Below are positions 50,353 through 60,465 of a stretch of DNA of 64,000 bases, in pieces. The position numbers were made by a program, and so were the translations under genes. Every line of letters starts with the position of its first letter. Position 1 is the first letter of the stretch. Below the pieces are notes generated by a model, which was given only the letters and a program-made list of their open reading frames with translations, had not been told where the DNA came from and did not search any database. Origin of the DNA: Stutzerimonas stutzeri (GTDB taxonomy: Bacteria > Pseudomonadota > Gammaproteobacteria > Pseudomonadales > Pseudomonadaceae); contig NZ_JAGQFP010000001.1 in NCBI RefSeq assembly GCF_019090095.1, positions 1,240,001-1,304,000 on the forward strand. Reading direction: 5' to 3'.

Positions 50353-51231
50353 TCAGAGCAGTTGAATGCCCACCCACTGCCGGGCAAATTGATAGGCGCA
50401 GCGGCCGTTGCGATTGCCGCGAGCCGTCGCCCAGCGGATCGCATCCTTCTCCAGCGCGTCATCCCACTTCCAGCTCAGCCCGGCCTGCTCGGCCAGCGAG
50501 CCGACCCAATGCTGCACTACGTTCAGGTAATGCTCCTGACTGAAGGGGTAGAACGACAGCCACAGGCCAAAGCGATCCGACAGCGCAATCTTGTCTTCCA
50601 CCGCTTCGTTGGGGTGCAGTTCGCCATCGATCATCTGCCAGTTTTCGTTATCGCTCTGCCGCTCGGGCACGAGATGTCGCCGATTAGAGGTGGCGTACAG
50701 CAGCACGTTTTCCGGCGCGCGCTCCAGAGAACCGTCCAGAACGCTTTTCAGCACGCGGTAATCGCCTTCGCCGGCCTCGAACGAAAGGTCGTCGCAGAAC
50801 ACGACGAAATGCTGCGGCTGCCCGGAAAGCTGATCGACGACCTTCGGCAGATCCGCCAGATGATCGCGCTCGATTTCAATCAGACGCAGCCCCGCAGAAG
50901 CGTGCTCGGCCAAGAGCGCGCGAATCAGCGAGGATTTACCCGTGCCACGCGCGCCCCAGAGCAGGACGTGATTGGCGGGCAATCCTGAAACGAACTGACG
51001 GGTATTGTTCGATAGCAGCTCCCGTTGGCGGTCGATGCCGATCAGATCGGCCAGCTTCAGATCGAGCGAGACGCTCAGTGGCTGCAGATAACCACCCTGC
51101 CCTTCGCGGTGCCAGCGCGCGGCGAGACTGGCGGCCCAGTCGATCGGCGCTCTCGGCGCCGGCAGCAACGGCTCCAGACGCGTCATCAGCGCCTCAGCAC
51201 GCTGCAAAAAAGCTTTCAGCTCGACATCCAT
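50353..51231 (-). CDS. DUF815-type AAA+ ATPase
   Basis: A 292-residue single-domain AAA+ ATPase. The Walker A motif is WGARGTGKSS near residue 90, the Walker B motif is VVFCDDLSFE near residue 145, and the sensor region YATSNRRHLVPE follows. The family (DUF815) is widespread but its role is unknown to me. ATG 51231 has GGAG eight bases upstream. It is the third gene after msrB and gpx on the same strand, with 70 bases to gpx, so it may share their transcript and an oxidative-stress setting. Confidence 0.85.
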   Translation of the reverse strand: MDVELKAFLQRAEALMTRLEPLLPAPRAPIDWAASLAARWHREGQGGYLQPLSVSLDLKLADLIGIDRQRELLSNNTRQFVSGLPANHVLLWGARGTGKSSLIRALLAEHASAGLRLIEIERDHLADLPKVVDQLSGQPQHFVVFCDDLSFEAGEGDYRVLKSVLDGSLERAPENVLLYATSNRRHLVPERQSDNENWQMIDGELHPNEAVEDKIALSDRFGLWLSFYPFSQEHYLNVVQHWVGSLAEQAGLSWKWDDALEKDAIRWATARGNRNGRCAYQFARQWVGIQLL

Positions 51232-51300
51232 TGAAGCGACTCCAGACAAAAAAATGCAGTAAAAGCTGCCGCGCCACTCAGGCACGGCACAGCGGGGCAA

Positions 51301-51783
51301 TCACAGCCGCGCCTCGATGCGCGACGCCAACGCTTCCGGCGGCGTACGCGAGGAGAAGCGCTCCACTGTCCGGCCTTCATCGGCAATCAGAAACTTGGTG
51401 AAGTTCCACTTGATGGCCTTGCTGCCGAGCAAGCCAGGCGCACGCTTCTTCAGGGCTGCGAACAAGGGATGGGCGTCGCCGCCATTGACCAGCACCTTGG
51501 CGAACAGCGGAAAGCTGACACCGAAGTTGCGCTCGCAAAAGGCAGCGATCTGCTCCTCGTCGCCCGGCTCCTGGTGGCCGAACTGGTCGCAGGGAAAGCC
51601 CAGCACTACGAGCCCTTGCTCACGATAGCGCGTCCAAAGCGCTTCCAACCCCTTGTACTGAGGCGTGAAACCGCACTTGCTGGCCGTATTGACCACGAGC
51701 ATCGCCTTGGCATTGAAATCGGCCAGCGTCGTCTGCTGCCCATCGATGGTGGTGCAGGGAATTTCAAGCAGTGGATCGCGCAT
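51301..51783 (-). CDS. Glutathione peroxidase family (Cys type)
   Basis: A 160-residue thioredoxin-fold peroxidase. The peroxidatic Cys is residue 37 in VVNTASKCGFTPQYKGLE, FPCDQFGHQEPG supplies the conserved Gln, and KWNFTKFLI the conserved Trp and Asn. Enzymes of this Cys type reduce hydroperoxides, usually with thioredoxin rather than glutathione. ATG 51783 has AGGTGCC upstream. It lies 32 bases after msrB and is probably co-transcribed with it, pairing peroxide removal with methionine repair. Confidence 0.93.
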   Translation of the reverse strand: MRDPLLEIPCTTIDGQQTTLADFNAKAMLVVNTASKCGFTPQYKGLEALWTRYREQGLVVLGFPCDQFGHQEPGDEEQIAAFCERNFGVSFPLFAKVLVNGGDAHPLFAALKKRAPGLLGSKAIKWNFTKFLIADEGRTVERFSSRTPPEALASRIEARL

Positions 51784-51815
51784 GGCGGCACCTGATGATG
51801 CGTTGCGATGGCCGT

Positions 51816-52214
51816 TCAGGCCTCGCGCGGCTTGTGATTGAGCGATACCGAGTTGATGCAGTAGCGCAGGCCGGTGGGCGCCGGGCCGTCCGGAAAGACA
51901 TGCCCCAGATGGGCATCGCAGCGAGCACATTTGACCTCGATACGGTGCATGCCGTGGCTGAAGTCATCGAGGCTGCGGATGGCGGTGTCGCTGACCGGCT
52001 GAAAGTAGCTCGGCCAACCGCAGCCGGAATCGAACTTGGCGTCCGAATCGAACAATGGCGCGTCACAGCAGGCGCAGTGATAGATGCCCGGAGCCTTGGT
52101 CTCGTTGTATTTGCCAGTGAACGGACGTTCGGTCGCGCCGAGTCGGCAGATTTGGAATTGCTCGTCGGAGAGTTCTTCACGCCAGGCCTCGAGCGGTTTT
52201 TCAAGCTTGTCCAT
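51816..52214 (-). CDS. msrB: Peptide methionine-R-sulfoxide reductase
   Basis: A 132-residue MsrB that reduces the R form of methionine sulfoxide in proteins. The zinc site is made of Cys47/Cys50 (HCACC) and Cys96/Cys99 (CARC). The catalytic Cys is residue 119 in [13 protein letters not shown], and the [10 protein letters not shown] substrate pocket is intact. AGGAGG lies six bases before the ATG. It is the first gene of the msrB-gpx-ATPase group and divergent from alaA. Confidence 0.96.
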   Translation of the reverse strand: MDKLEKPLEAWREELSDEQFQICRLGATERPFTGKYNETKAPGIYHCACCDAPLFDSDAKFDSGCGWPSYFQPVSDTAIRSLDDFSHGMHRIEVKCARCDAHLGHVFPDGPAPTGLRYCINSVSLNHKPREA

Positions 52215-52477
52215 CGGTAACCTCCTAAGGGTCTGTTCCCGTTTCGCCGCAACCCGAGGGCCTGGCGGGCGTGGCCGCGAGCGAAAGCGGAAACAGAGCC
52301 GCTCTTAAATAAGGCGGATCTGTACCTTTTCCGAGGATCGGGCCGCACGTATGATGCGTTGCTCTTAGACGCCTAGTCTGGCAGCGGGGTTTCCGGCTGC
52401 CAAGGCGCCCGGGTTCATGCCAAACGACGCCAGCCATCAAGAGCCGGGCGCGTCTTCACTTCGGGACATTCAGGATC

Positions 52478-53689
52478 ATGCAGGTCAGCAAATCGAACAA
52501 GCTCGCCAATGTCTGCTACGACATCCGTGGGCCAGTGCTCAAGCACGCCAAACGCCTGGAAGAGGAAGGCCATCGCATCCTCAAGCTGAACATCGGCAAT
52601 CCGGCGCCGTTCGGTTTCGAAGCCCCTGAAGAAATCTTGCAGGACGTGATCCGCAATCTGCCGACCGCGCAGGGCTACAGCGATTCGAAAGGCCTGTTCA
52701 GCGCGCGTAAGGCGATCATGCAGTACTACCAGCAAAAGCAGGTGGACGGCGTGACCATTGAGGATATCTACCTCGGCAACGGCGTCTCCGAGCTGATCGT
52801 GATGTCGATGCAGGCACTGCTCAACAACGGCGACGAAGTGCTGATCCCCGCCCCGGATTATCCGTTGTGGACAGCCGCAGTAAGCCTTGCTGGCGGCAAG
52901 CCGGTGCATTACCTGTGCGACGAGCAAGCCAACTGGTGGCCGGACCTGGCCGACATCAAGGCCAAGATCACGCCGAATACCAAGGCACTGGTGCTGATCA
53001 ACCCGAACAACCCGACCGGTGCCGTGTATCCACGCGAAGTGCTCGAAGGCATGGTCGAGCTGGCGCGCCAGCACAAGCTGGTGCTGTTCTCCGACGAGAT
53101 CTACGACAAGATCCTCTACGACGACGCCGTCCATGTCTGCACCGCCTCGCTGGCACCAGACGTGCTCTGCCTGACCTTCAACGGCCTGTCGAAGTCCTAC
53201 CGCGTTGCCGGCTTCCGTTCCGGCTGGGTGGTCATCACCGGCCCGAAGCACAAGGCGCAAAGCTATATCGAAGGCATCGACATCCTGGCCAACATGCGGC
53301 TGTGTGCCAACGTGCCGTCACAACACGCGATTCAGACCGCCCTGGGCGGCTATCAGAGCATCAACGACCTGGTACTGCCGCCGGGCCGTCTGCTCGAACA
53401 ACGCAACCGCACCTGGGAACTGCTCAACGACATCCCCGGGGTCAGCTGCGTCAAGCCGATGGGTGCGCTCTATGCCTTCCCGCGGATCGACCCCAAGGTC
53501 TGCCCGATCCACAACGACGAAAAGTTCGTGCTCGATCTGCTGCTGTCGGAAAAGCTGCTGATCGTCCAGGGCACCGCCTTCAACTGGCCCTGGCCGGACC
53601 ACTTCCGGGTCGTCACCCTGCCCCGCGTCGACGACCTCGAGCAGGCGATCGGCCGCATCGGCGGCTTCCTGAAGACCTATAGCCAGTAA
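52478..53689 (+). CDS. alaA: Alanine-synthesising glutamate-pyruvate aminotransferase
   Basis: A 403-residue class I PLP aminotransferase of the AlaA (YfbQ) group. It makes alanine from pyruvate and glutamate. The start MQVSKSNKLANVCYDIRGPVLKHAKRLEEEG is typical of AlaA, NPNNPTGAVYPREVL holds the PLP-contact Asn, SDEIYDKILYDD the Asp, and SKSYRVAGFRSGW the PLP lysine. The downstream gene starts six bases after the stop, so the two are likely co-transcribed. Confidence 0.92.
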   Translation: MQVSKSNKLANVCYDIRGPVLKHAKRLEEEGHRILKLNIGNPAPFGFEAPEEILQDVIRNLPTAQGYSDSKGLFSARKAIMQYYQQKQVDGVTIEDIYLGNGVSELIVMSMQALLNNGDEVLIPAPDYPLWTAAVSLAGGKPVHYLCDEQANWWPDLADIKAKITPNTKALVLINPNNPTGAVYPREVLEGMVELARQHKLVLFSDEIYDKILYDDAVHVCTASLAPDVLCLTFNGLSKSYRVAGFRSGWVVITGPKHKAQSYIEGIDILANMRLCANVPSQHAIQTALGGYQSINDLVLPPGRLLEQRNRTWELLNDIPGVSCVKPMGALYAFPRIDPKVCPIHNDEKFVLDLLLSEKLLIVQGTAFNWPWPDHFRVVTLPRVDDLEQAIGRIGGFLKTYSQ

Positions 53690-53695
53690 GCATCG

Positions 53696-54139
53696 ATGGA
53701 TCTGCAGGTCGACGACTTCTACCACGACGCCGCCGCCGGCCTGCTGATGCTCTATCAGGCGTTCCCGCGCAAGATCACGCTTTACGTCGACGATCTGATT
53801 GGCCATGAAGAGCCAGACGAGTTCGGCCTGCCCAGCACACGCCATCAGAGCTGCCTGGGCGCGCTGATATGGCTGGCCGATGAGGGCTATCTGCGCTTCG
53901 AAAGCACCATCCAGTTTCTCGCCATCGACCAGGCGACGCTGACCGAGAAGGCCTTTCTGCGCTTGACCAGCAGCCTCTCCGAGCCCGCCAACGACCACGA
54001 CAGCCTGCCCGCCAGCGTACGCCGCGTACAGTCGAGCCTGGCCTATCAGCTACGCCAGGCATTGCGCGAAGGGCATGGCGAGCGCCTCGCGCAGCTGACA
54101 CGCCACCTCTTGAGCCAGCCATCGCCCGGCCGCGTCTGA
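53696..54139 (+). CDS. Conserved protein of unknown function downstream of alaA
   Basis: A 147-residue soluble protein, acidic in its first half (DLQVDDFYHDAAAGLLMLYQAFPRKITLYVDDLIGHEEPDEFG) and followed by a helical region with LGALIWLADEGYLRFES, which resembles a winged-helix segment. I recognise no named family. It begins six bases after alaA and, from memory, a similar gene lies between alaA and htpX in other pseudomonads. Confidence 0.78.
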   Translation: MDLQVDDFYHDAAAGLLMLYQAFPRKITLYVDDLIGHEEPDEFGLPSTRHQSCLGALIWLADEGYLRFESTIQFLAIDQATLTEKAFLRLTSSLSEPANDHDSLPASVRRVQSSLAYQLRQALREGHGERLAQLTRHLLSQPSPGRV

Positions 54140-54254
54140 GCGCGCCGACACGGCAGGCGACATAGCTTGAAATAGTCGCCCGGTTGAATAGCGCCGACCC
54201 GCACCTTATATAGCCTATCGTTCTTTACTGTTCCTCTTGGAGTTTGCCGCAAAT

Positions 54255-55127
54255 ATGATGCGCATTTTCTTGTTCCTGGCCACTAACCTGGCTGTATTGG
54301 TCGTTGCCAGCATCACCCTGAAGCTGCTCGGAGTGGATCGTTACACCGGTCAGAACTACGGCAGCCTGCTGGCGTTCTGTGCCGTCTTTGGCTTCGCCGG
54401 CGCGCTGGTCTCGCTGTTCATCTCCAAGTGGATGGCGAAGATGAGCACGCGGACCGAGATCATCAGCCAGCCCCGCACGCGCCATGAGCAGTGGCTGCTG
54501 CAAACGGTCGAGCAGCTGTCCCGCGAAGCCGGGATCAAGATGCCCGAAGTCGGAATCTTCCCCGCCTACGAAGCCAACGCGTTCGCGACCGGCTGGAACA
54601 AGAACGACGCACTGGTAGCGGTCAGCCAGGGCTTGCTCGAGCGTTTTTCGCCGGATGAAGTCAAGGCGGTCCTCGCTCATGAAATCGGCCACGTGTCCAA
54701 CGGCGACATGGTGACGCTTGCCCTGATCCAAGGCGTGGTGAACACCTTCGTCATGTTCTTCGCGCGGATCTTCGGCAGCTTCGTCGACCGCGCCATCCTG
54801 AAGAACGAGGACGGCCACGGCATTGGCTACTTCATCGCAACCATCTTTGCCGAGCTGGTGCTGGGCATCCTCGCCAGCATCATCGTCATGTGGTTCTCGC
54901 GTAAACGTGAATTCCGCGCCGACGAGGCTGGTGCGCAGCTGGCGGGTACTCGTGCCATGATCGGGGCGCTCCAGCGCCTGCAGGCGGAACAGGGCGTTCC
55001 GGTCGATATGCCCGACAGCCTCAAGGCATTCAGCATCAACGGCGCCCTGCGCAACGGCCTGGCCGGGTTGCTGATGACCCATCCGTCGCTGGAAGACCGT
55101 ATCGAAGCCCTGCGTCAGCGCGGCTGA
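54255..55127 (+). CDS. htpX: Membrane zinc metalloprotease HtpX
   Basis: A 291-residue inner-membrane protease of the M48 family that helps clear misfolded membrane proteins with FtsH. Two N-terminal helices (residues 4-24 and 38-58) are followed by the zinc motif HEIGH at residues 142-146, two more helices and the third zinc ligand in [14 protein letters not shown] 54255 starts the canonical [23 protein letters not shown] lies upstream. Its regulation is by heat or envelope stress in relatives; no site is recognised here. Confidence 0.96.
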   Translation: MMRIFLFLATNLAVLVVASITLKLLGVDRYTGQNYGSLLAFCAVFGFAGALVSLFISKWMAKMSTRTEIISQPRTRHEQWLLQTVEQLSREAGIKMPEVGIFPAYEANAFATGWNKNDALVAVSQGLLERFSPDEVKAVLAHEIGHVSNGDMVTLALIQGVVNTFVMFFARIFGSFVDRAILKNEDGHGIGYFIATIFAELVLGILASIIVMWFSRKREFRADEAGAQLAGTRAMIGALQRLQAEQGVPVDMPDSLKAFSINGALRNGLAGLLMTHPSLEDRIEALRQRG

Positions 55128-55142
55128 TCAACGGATCGAGAC

Positions 55143-55169
55143 AAGGGCGGCATCGGCCGCCCTTTTTAT
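55143..55169 (+). terminator. Terminator of htpX
   Basis: The hairpin AAGGGCGGC ATCG GCCGCCCTT is followed by a T run, 15 bases after the htpX stop. Confidence 0.9.
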
Positions 55170-55245
55170 TGAGGTCTCACTTGGGATGTCCTGGGCGCCG
55201 TTGCTCCGCGCCCGTCAACGCGCTCAACGCTTCTCGCTGGCGTCA

Positions 55246-55914
55246 TCAGCGCGCTAGATGCGCTTCAAGTCGATAGCAGCTCTCTTCCAAACGCGTCAGC
55301 CCACGCTGTAGAAACTTCCAGTTGCGTTCGTCGAGCACGTTCGCCCGTTCCAGCAACTCGACTCGCCAACGCCTACCCAACGCTTGCTGGACCTCCGCAT
55401 CGCTCACGGCGAACGGCGGACCCGACATCTGTTCCTGCGAGTAATCCAACGTAATCAGAAGGCCTCGGCAGTTCGACGGCAGGATGTTTCCAAGGTGCTC
55501 GACATAGCGCCTACGCATGGCCTCCGGGAGCGCAATCAGCGCAGCGCGGTCGTAGACCGCCTGGCAATCGGAAACGTCGTCTGCGCTGAGCGCGAAGAAA
55601 TCACCACAACGGATCTCCAGCGTCCCGGCACGATAGACCCGAAAGTCGCCCTCCACGCTGACCTCGGCGCCGAGGTCGTGCTCACGGAAGAAATCCTCCA
55701 CGGCGCGCTCGCTCAATTCCACCCCTAGCACCGCATGGCCTTGTTGGGCCAGCCACGCCATATCGAGACTCTTGCCGCATAGCGGCACCAGCACCCGAAC
55801 GCCATCGGCCAGCCGCAGATCCGGCCAGTGACGGCGTAGATAAGGGTTGACCTCGTTCAGATGGAAACCGATTTCGTTGCGTGCCCAACGTCGTTGCCAG
55901 AAGCCTTCGTCCAC
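55246..55914 (-). CDS. tpm: Thiopurine S-methyltransferase family protein
   Basis: A 222-residue SAM-dependent methyltransferase of the bacterial TPMT group. The family start [27 protein letters not shown], the SAM-binding [28 protein letters not shown] and the [21 protein letters not shown] block are intact. Bacterial TPMTs methylate thiopurines and also selenium and tellurium oxyanion products, giving resistance to tellurite or selenite. It follows fleR by 61 bases on the same strand, which is an unusual neighbour. Confidence 0.94.
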   Translation of the reverse strand: MDEGFWQRRWARNEIGFHLNEVNPYLRRHWPDLRLADGVRVLVPLCGKSLDMAWLAQQGHAVLGVELSERAVEDFFREHDLGAEVSVEGDFRVYRAGTLEIRCGDFFALSADDVSDCQAVYDRAALIALPEAMRRRYVEHLGNILPSNCRGLLITLDYSQEQMSGPPFAVSDAEVQQALGRRWRVELLERANVLDERNWKFLQRGLTRLEESCYRLEAHLAR

Positions 55915-55975
55915 ACCTACACCCTCGTCAGCGCTGATGACGGTAGCTTATCAGAGCCGCGTTGCAGCGCTCGAT

Positions 55976-57376
55976 TCAGGCCCGGCGCAGAGCCGATTCG
56001 GTGTCTACGCCAGCGTCACGCATCTGCGCCAGCTTGTAACGCAGGGTGCGCGCGCTGATGCCCAGTCGATCGGCAGTCTCCTTGCGCCGCCCGCGCTCGC
56101 TGCGCAGCGTATCGAGGATCAGTTCGAACTCTCGGCGACGAAGGTCGTCGCCAAGGGCGCCGGCCGCCTCGGTCTGCGCAGGAGGCGACATGGGCAAGCG
56201 GACTACCGGCACCGCAGGGCTCGATACGCTACCGAGCGTGGCGCCGACCGCAGCGGTCAGGCAAAGATCGGCTGGCATGATCGCGCCGCCTTGCTGCAGG
56301 ATCAGCGCCCGTTGAATGGCGTTATCCAACTCGCGTACGTTGCCGGGCCAAGCATGTTCGATGAGGCACTGGCACGCCTCGTCACTGAGGCGCACGCCGG
56401 TTTGGCGCATCTTGCCCGCATGATTGCGCAACAGCCGCTCGGCAAGCGGCACGATATCCGCCCGTCGCTCACGCAGCGGCGGCCAGGCAAGCGGAAAGAC
56501 CGAAAGGCGGTAGAAGAGGTCCTCTCGAAAGCGCCCGCTGCGCACCTCCTCAGCCAGATCTCGATTGGTGGTGGCAAGGATGCGAATATCCAGCGCTATC
56601 GGTTTGCGTCCCCCGACGCGCTCGACCTCGCGCTCCTGTAGCACGCGCAGCAGTTTGGCTTGCAGTGCCAATGGCATCTCGGATATTTCATCAAGCAGCA
56701 GCGTCCCGCCTTCGGCCAGCTCGAACTTACCCGGCTGCATCGCGATGGCGCCGGTGAAGGCGCCTTTCTCGTGGCCGAACAGCGTCGCCTCGAGCATGTT
56801 GTCCGGGATCGCTGCGCAATTGATAGCGATGAATGGTTTGTTGGCGCGGCTGGATTGCTGGTGGATGTAGCGGGCCAGCACCTCTTTACCGGTGCCTGAT
56901 TCACCGGAAACCAGCACGGTCGAGTCACTCTGCGCGACCCGCGCCGCCAGCGCGAGCAACTGGCGGCTCGCCGGCTCGACCGCCACCGGCCCCTCGGCAT
57001 CCGCTGCACCAAGCTGCCCGCAAGCATGCCGGGCGACCAACTCGAGCAGGACCTTCGGTTCGAACGGCTTGACCAGATAATCCACCGCCCCCTGGCGCAT
57101 TGCCTCTACTGCCCGCTCCACCGCGCCGTATGCGGTCATTAGCAAAACAGGCACCTGCGGATAACGCTGGCGGACCAGTACCTGCAGCGCATGGCCGTCC
57201 ATACCCGGCATGTTGACGTCGCTGACGACGAGGCCGAAGTCTTGTTTGTTCAGCGCCAGCAGTGCAGCTTCTGCGCTGTCCACCGCCAGGTAGCGATAGC
57301 CGCCGAGCTCGAGCGTGTCGCCCAGAGCCTCTCGCAAAGCGCGGTCGTCTTCGACCAACAGAATCGTTGCGGTCAT
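55976..57376 (-). CDS. fleR: Sigma-54-dependent flagellar response regulator FleR
   Basis: A 466-residue NtrC-type regulator. The receiver domain has the phospho-acceptor Asp at about residue 53 (LVVSDVNMPGMDG), the AAA+ domain holds GESGTGKE and the sigma-54 contact GAFTGA, and the C-terminal helix-turn-helix is RRKETADRLGISARTLRYKLAQM. With FleS it activates class III flagellar genes. ATG 57376 starts the receiver domain; the longer open frame upstream overlaps fleS and is not used. It starts four bases after the fleS stop. Confidence 0.95.
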   Translation of the reverse strand: MTATILLVEDDRALREALGDTLELGGYRYLAVDSAEAALLALNKQDFGLVVSDVNMPGMDGHALQVLVRQRYPQVPVLLMTAYGAVERAVEAMRQGAVDYLVKPFEPKVLLELVARHACGQLGAADAEGPVAVEPASRQLLALAARVAQSDSTVLVSGESGTGKEVLARYIHQQSSRANKPFIAINCAAIPDNMLEATLFGHEKGAFTGAIAMQPGKFELAEGGTLLLDEISEMPLALQAKLLRVLQEREVERVGGRKPIALDIRILATTNRDLAEEVRSGRFREDLFYRLSVFPLAWPPLRERRADIVPLAERLLRNHAGKMRQTGVRLSDEACQCLIEHAWPGNVRELDNAIQRALILQQGGAIMPADLCLTAAVGATLGSVSSPAVPVVRLPMSPPAQTEAAGALGDDLRRREFELILDTLRSERGRRKETADRLGISARTLRYKLAQMRDAGVDTESALRRA

Positions 57377-57380
57377 GGAT

Positions 57381-58613
57381 CTACTCCGAAATGGACGCCA
57401 CAGCCGTCGGCAGCAGCGGCAGCTGCAACAAGGCACGGGTGCCCCGGCCGGGCTTGGAGCGCAGGCTGAGCGCGCCCGAATGAGCGCGCGCCACCGATTT
57501 GACGACAGCCAGGCCCAGCCCAGTGCCGGTGGCACGGGTCGTGAAGAACGGCTCACCGAGTCGCATCAGGGTCGCGGCATCCATCCCAGCCCCGCTGTCA
57601 CTGACGCTGACATACAGCCATGACGCCCGCGCATACAGATGCACCTTCAGCCGAGGCGCGTCGGTCGCAGCCTGGAGCGCGTTCTCGATCAGATTGAGCA
57701 ACGCCCCGACCAAGGTGTCGCGGTTGCACAGCAGCGAACCGTCGCCGGCATCGCACTGCCAACGGACCGCAACGCCATCCAGCCGAACGGCTGCCGCGGC
57801 ATGCAAGGCGTCCATCAAGTCGGCAGGGGCCAGGCGATCCTCCAGTGGCAGGTCGCCGCGCGCGAACACGAGCATGTCGCGGACCTGATGCTCCAGTTCG
57901 TTCAGACGGTCCTTCAACCGCCCGGCGAAGCGTTGCTGGTGTTCAGCCGATAACCCGCCCTGCTCCAGATGGCTGGCATAAAGCAGCGCAGTGGAAAGCG
58001 GTGTGCGGATCTGGTGGGCCAGCGAAGCCACCATCCGACCGAGCGCGGACAAGCGCTCATGACGCGCCAGTTGCTCCTGCAGCCGGCGGGTCTCGGTCAG
58101 ATCCGTCAGCAGTACCAGCTGGCCTGGCTCGCCATTGAGCGAGCGCGTGGCGATGGACAGGCGGCGCCCGTCCTTCAGCGATATTTCGTGACCATCGTCT
58201 CTGCGCGGCGCGAAGCTGCGAGCGATCACCTCGCGCCAAAGCGCACCTTCGAGCGGCGCGCCAAGGAGTTCCAACGCCACCGGGTTGGCTTCACGAATCA
58301 CGCCCTGACCGTCGATGACGACGACGCCGCCGGGCAGCAGATCCAACAGGCTCTGTAGGCGTCTGGCCAGGCGCTCTTTTTCGTCGAACGCCTGCAGCTC
58401 CTTGGCGCTGGTTTCGGCCAACTGCCCTTTCAGCTCGGCGACACGTGCCTGTAACAGCTGTTGAGACTCACCCAGGCGGCCGGAAACGCGCGCAATCAGC
58501 TCGAGCGAATGTTCAAGCTCGGTAGGCGATTCGCCAGGGGGCGGAGTCAACGCTGATGAAGCGGACGCTGAAGTCACTGCACTATCCGTCAAAAGATGGT
58601 CGGTGCAGCTCAT
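57381..58613 (-). CDS. fleS: Flagellar sensor histidine kinase FleS
   Basis: A 410-residue soluble kinase. A coiled coil (about residues 35-80) is followed by a PAS domain (LLDLLPGGVVVIDGQGVIREANPVALELLG), the H-box ASLAHQIRTPLSTALLY and a HATPase domain with NLIENALQAA (N), DSGAGMD (G1) and GTGLGLAVVKSVARAHSG (G2). It phosphorylates FleR. No membrane helix is seen, so it is cytoplasmic. The start is uncertain: ATG 58613 is taken, but no strong ribosome site supports it, and a GTG further upstream lies inside a palindrome. Confidence 0.92.
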   Translation of the reverse strand: MSCTDHLLTDSAVTSASASSALTPPPGESPTELEHSLELIARVSGRLGESQQLLQARVAELKGQLAETSAKELQAFDEKERLARRLQSLLDLLPGGVVVIDGQGVIREANPVALELLGAPLEGALWREVIARSFAPRRDDGHEISLKDGRRLSIATRSLNGEPGQLVLLTDLTETRRLQEQLARHERLSALGRMVASLAHQIRTPLSTALLYASHLEQGGLSAEHQQRFAGRLKDRLNELEHQVRDMLVFARGDLPLEDRLAPADLMDALHAAAAVRLDGVAVRWQCDAGDGSLLCNRDTLVGALLNLIENALQAATDAPRLKVHLYARASWLYVSVSDSGAGMDAATLMRLGEPFFTTRATGTGLGLAVVKSVARAHSGALSLRSKPGRGTRALLQLPLLPTAVASISE

Positions 58614-58650
58614 CCAGCAAGGATCATGCCTGGCGATTTTCCAGGAGGGT

Positions 58651-58676
58651 GCCACGCAGCCGATCGGCTGCGTGGC
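58651..58676. promoter_or_regulatory. 26-base perfect palindrome between fleQ and fleS
   Basis: GCCACGCAGCC GATC GGCTGCGTGGC forms an 11-bp stem with a GATC loop, seven bases after the fleQ stop. There is no T run, so it may be a weak terminator, an mRNA stabiliser or a protein-binding site. Confidence 0.65.
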
Positions 58677-58682
58677 GGGTAT

Positions 58683-60152
58683 TCACTCGTCGAGATCGTC
58701 GTCGCGACGGTTCATGCCGTACTTTCGCATCTTCTCCACCAGCGTGGTGCGTCGGATGCGGAGGCGCTCGGCGGCACGCGCTACAACGCCGTTGGCATCA
58801 TCGAGCGCCTGCTGGATGAGCCCTTGTTCGAGGTTGCCCAGGTAGTCCTTCAGATCGAGGCCCTCGGCGGGCAGCATCGCATGCGCGTCCGCGGAAACGA
58901 TGGGCGCATTGATCGCGGCGCGCTCTTCCATCTCATCGTGCATTCCGATGGCGTACTGCTCGTCATCGTCATCGACATGGCGGAATTTCTTCGGCAGCTC
59001 CATCACGCCGATGACGCCGTAGGGATGCATGATCGCCATACGCTCGACCAGGTTGGCCAGCTCACGGACGTTACCGGGCCAGTCGTGACGGCACAGCGAC
59101 ATGATCGCGGCGGAGTTGAAGCGAATCGAGCCGCGCTTTTCGTGCTCCATGCGCGAGATGAGTTCGTTCATCAGCAGCGGAATGTCTTCGATACGCTCGC
59201 GCAGCGGCGCCATTTCGATCGGAAACACATTCAGGCGGTAGTACAGATCTTCGCGGAAGCTTCCGTCGACGATCATCTTTTCCAGATCCTTGTGGGTCGC
59301 CGCGATGATGCGCACGTCGGCGTTCTGCGTTCGGTTGCTGCCCACGCGCTCGAACGTGCGCTCCTGCAGCACCCGTAGCAGCTTCACCTGCATCGGCAGC
59401 GGCATGTCACCGATCTCGTCGAGGAACAGCGTGCCACCCTCGGCCAGCTCGAAACGACCGGCTCGGGACGTGATGGCGCCCGTGAAGGCGCCTTTCTCAT
59501 GACCGAACAGTTCGCTTTCCAACAGCTCGGCAGGAATCGCGCCGCAGTTGACCGGAACGAACGGCCCGCCACGGCGTTTGGAATGATAGTGAAGGTTGCG
59601 CGCAACGACTTCCTTGCCCGTACCCGACTCCCCGAGGATCAACACGCTCGCTTCGGTGTCGGCTACCTGCTGCATCATCTGCCGAACGTGTTGTACCGCA
59701 CGGCTGGTGCCGACGAGGCTGCGAAAGAGATTGGGTTCGCGCTGCCGGCCGCGGGCCTTGGCCTGGTCGTTCATCTCCCGGTAGACCTGGGCGCGGTGCA
59801 GCGAATCGAGCAGCTTGTTATAGCTCGGCGGCATCTCCAGGCTGGTCAACACGCGGCGACGGATTTCGTCAGGCCAATCCGCCGGCACGGGCTCGCCGAT
59901 CAGCATGAGTGGCAGATTCTCGTCCCACTTGCTGACCTGCTTGAGCAGCTCCACCGCGCCGCCCTTGGTCGACACATCGCCAAGCATTACACCGAGCACA
60001 CTGCGGCTCGACTCCAGCGCCCCGACGACGTCCTGCCACTCATCGCTGGCGCAGGCCAGATGATCCTCACTGAGAAAATTGAGGATGACCGCCAGGTCGC
60101 GGCGACGGTCTCGATCGTCATCTATCAACAAAATCTTGGTTTCACGCCACAT
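58683..60152 (-). CDS. fleQ: Flagellar master regulator FleQ
   Basis: A 489-residue enhancer-binding protein that closely matches P. aeruginosa FleQ as I remember it. The N-terminal domain (residues 1-120) is receiver-like but lacks the usual phospho-acceptor, the position reading [10 protein letters not shown]. The AAA+ domain has GESGTGKEV and GAFTGAI, and the C-terminal helix-turn-helix is [25 protein letters not shown]. It switches on flagellar genes and controls exopolysaccharide genes, responding to cyclic di-GMP and to FleN. fleS and fleR follow. The 313-base gap upstream should hold its promoter. Confidence 0.97.
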   Translation of the reverse strand: MWRETKILLIDDDRDRRRDLAVILNFLSEDHLACASDEWQDVVGALESSRSVLGVMLGDVSTKGGAVELLKQVSKWDENLPLMLIGEPVPADWPDEIRRRVLTSLEMPPSYNKLLDSLHRAQVYREMNDQAKARGRQREPNLFRSLVGTSRAVQHVRQMMQQVADTEASVLILGESGTGKEVVARNLHYHSKRRGGPFVPVNCGAIPAELLESELFGHEKGAFTGAITSRAGRFELAEGGTLFLDEIGDMPLPMQVKLLRVLQERTFERVGSNRTQNADVRIIAATHKDLEKMIVDGSFREDLYYRLNVFPIEMAPLRERIEDIPLLMNELISRMEHEKRGSIRFNSAAIMSLCRHDWPGNVRELANLVERMAIMHPYGVIGVMELPKKFRHVDDDDEQYAIGMHDEMEERAAINAPIVSADAHAMLPAEGLDLKDYLGNLEQGLIQQALDDANGVVARAAERLRIRRTTLVEKMRKYGMNRRDDDLDE

Positions 60153-60369
60153 CTTGTTTATAGCTCTAGAGGCTGGAAGGAAGCCTGCGCACGTCTCGTA
60201 GAAACGGCTACATCGTCGGCAGATAGTCAGTAGTTAATTAAAAAAAACGACTTGAGTCAAATTTATGACGTGATTCACCGACAAAAATAGGGAGAACCTA
60301 CCTAAGTATTGATACAGAACAGGAAATTAAACGGCAGGCACGGAGGACCCACCGCGGCGCGACATTTAT

Positions 60370-60399
60370 CGTTGCGCGATAAATCGTTGCGCCATAAAC
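60370..60399. repeat. Two tandem 15-bp repeats with hairpin upstream of fleQ
   Basis: CGTTGCGCGATAAAT is followed at once by CGTTGCGCCATAAAC, a near-identical copy. The first copy also forms the stem ATTTATCG TTGCG CGATAAAT (60364-60384). It lies in the gap between fliT and fleQ (60153-60465), which otherwise shows no gene. Confidence 0.6.
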
Positions 60400-60465
60400 A
60401 TGCCACATTCCCTGCCCAGGAATATCGGGCAGCGGGCCATCGCAGCGTTGCTGACCTGCTCGCGG

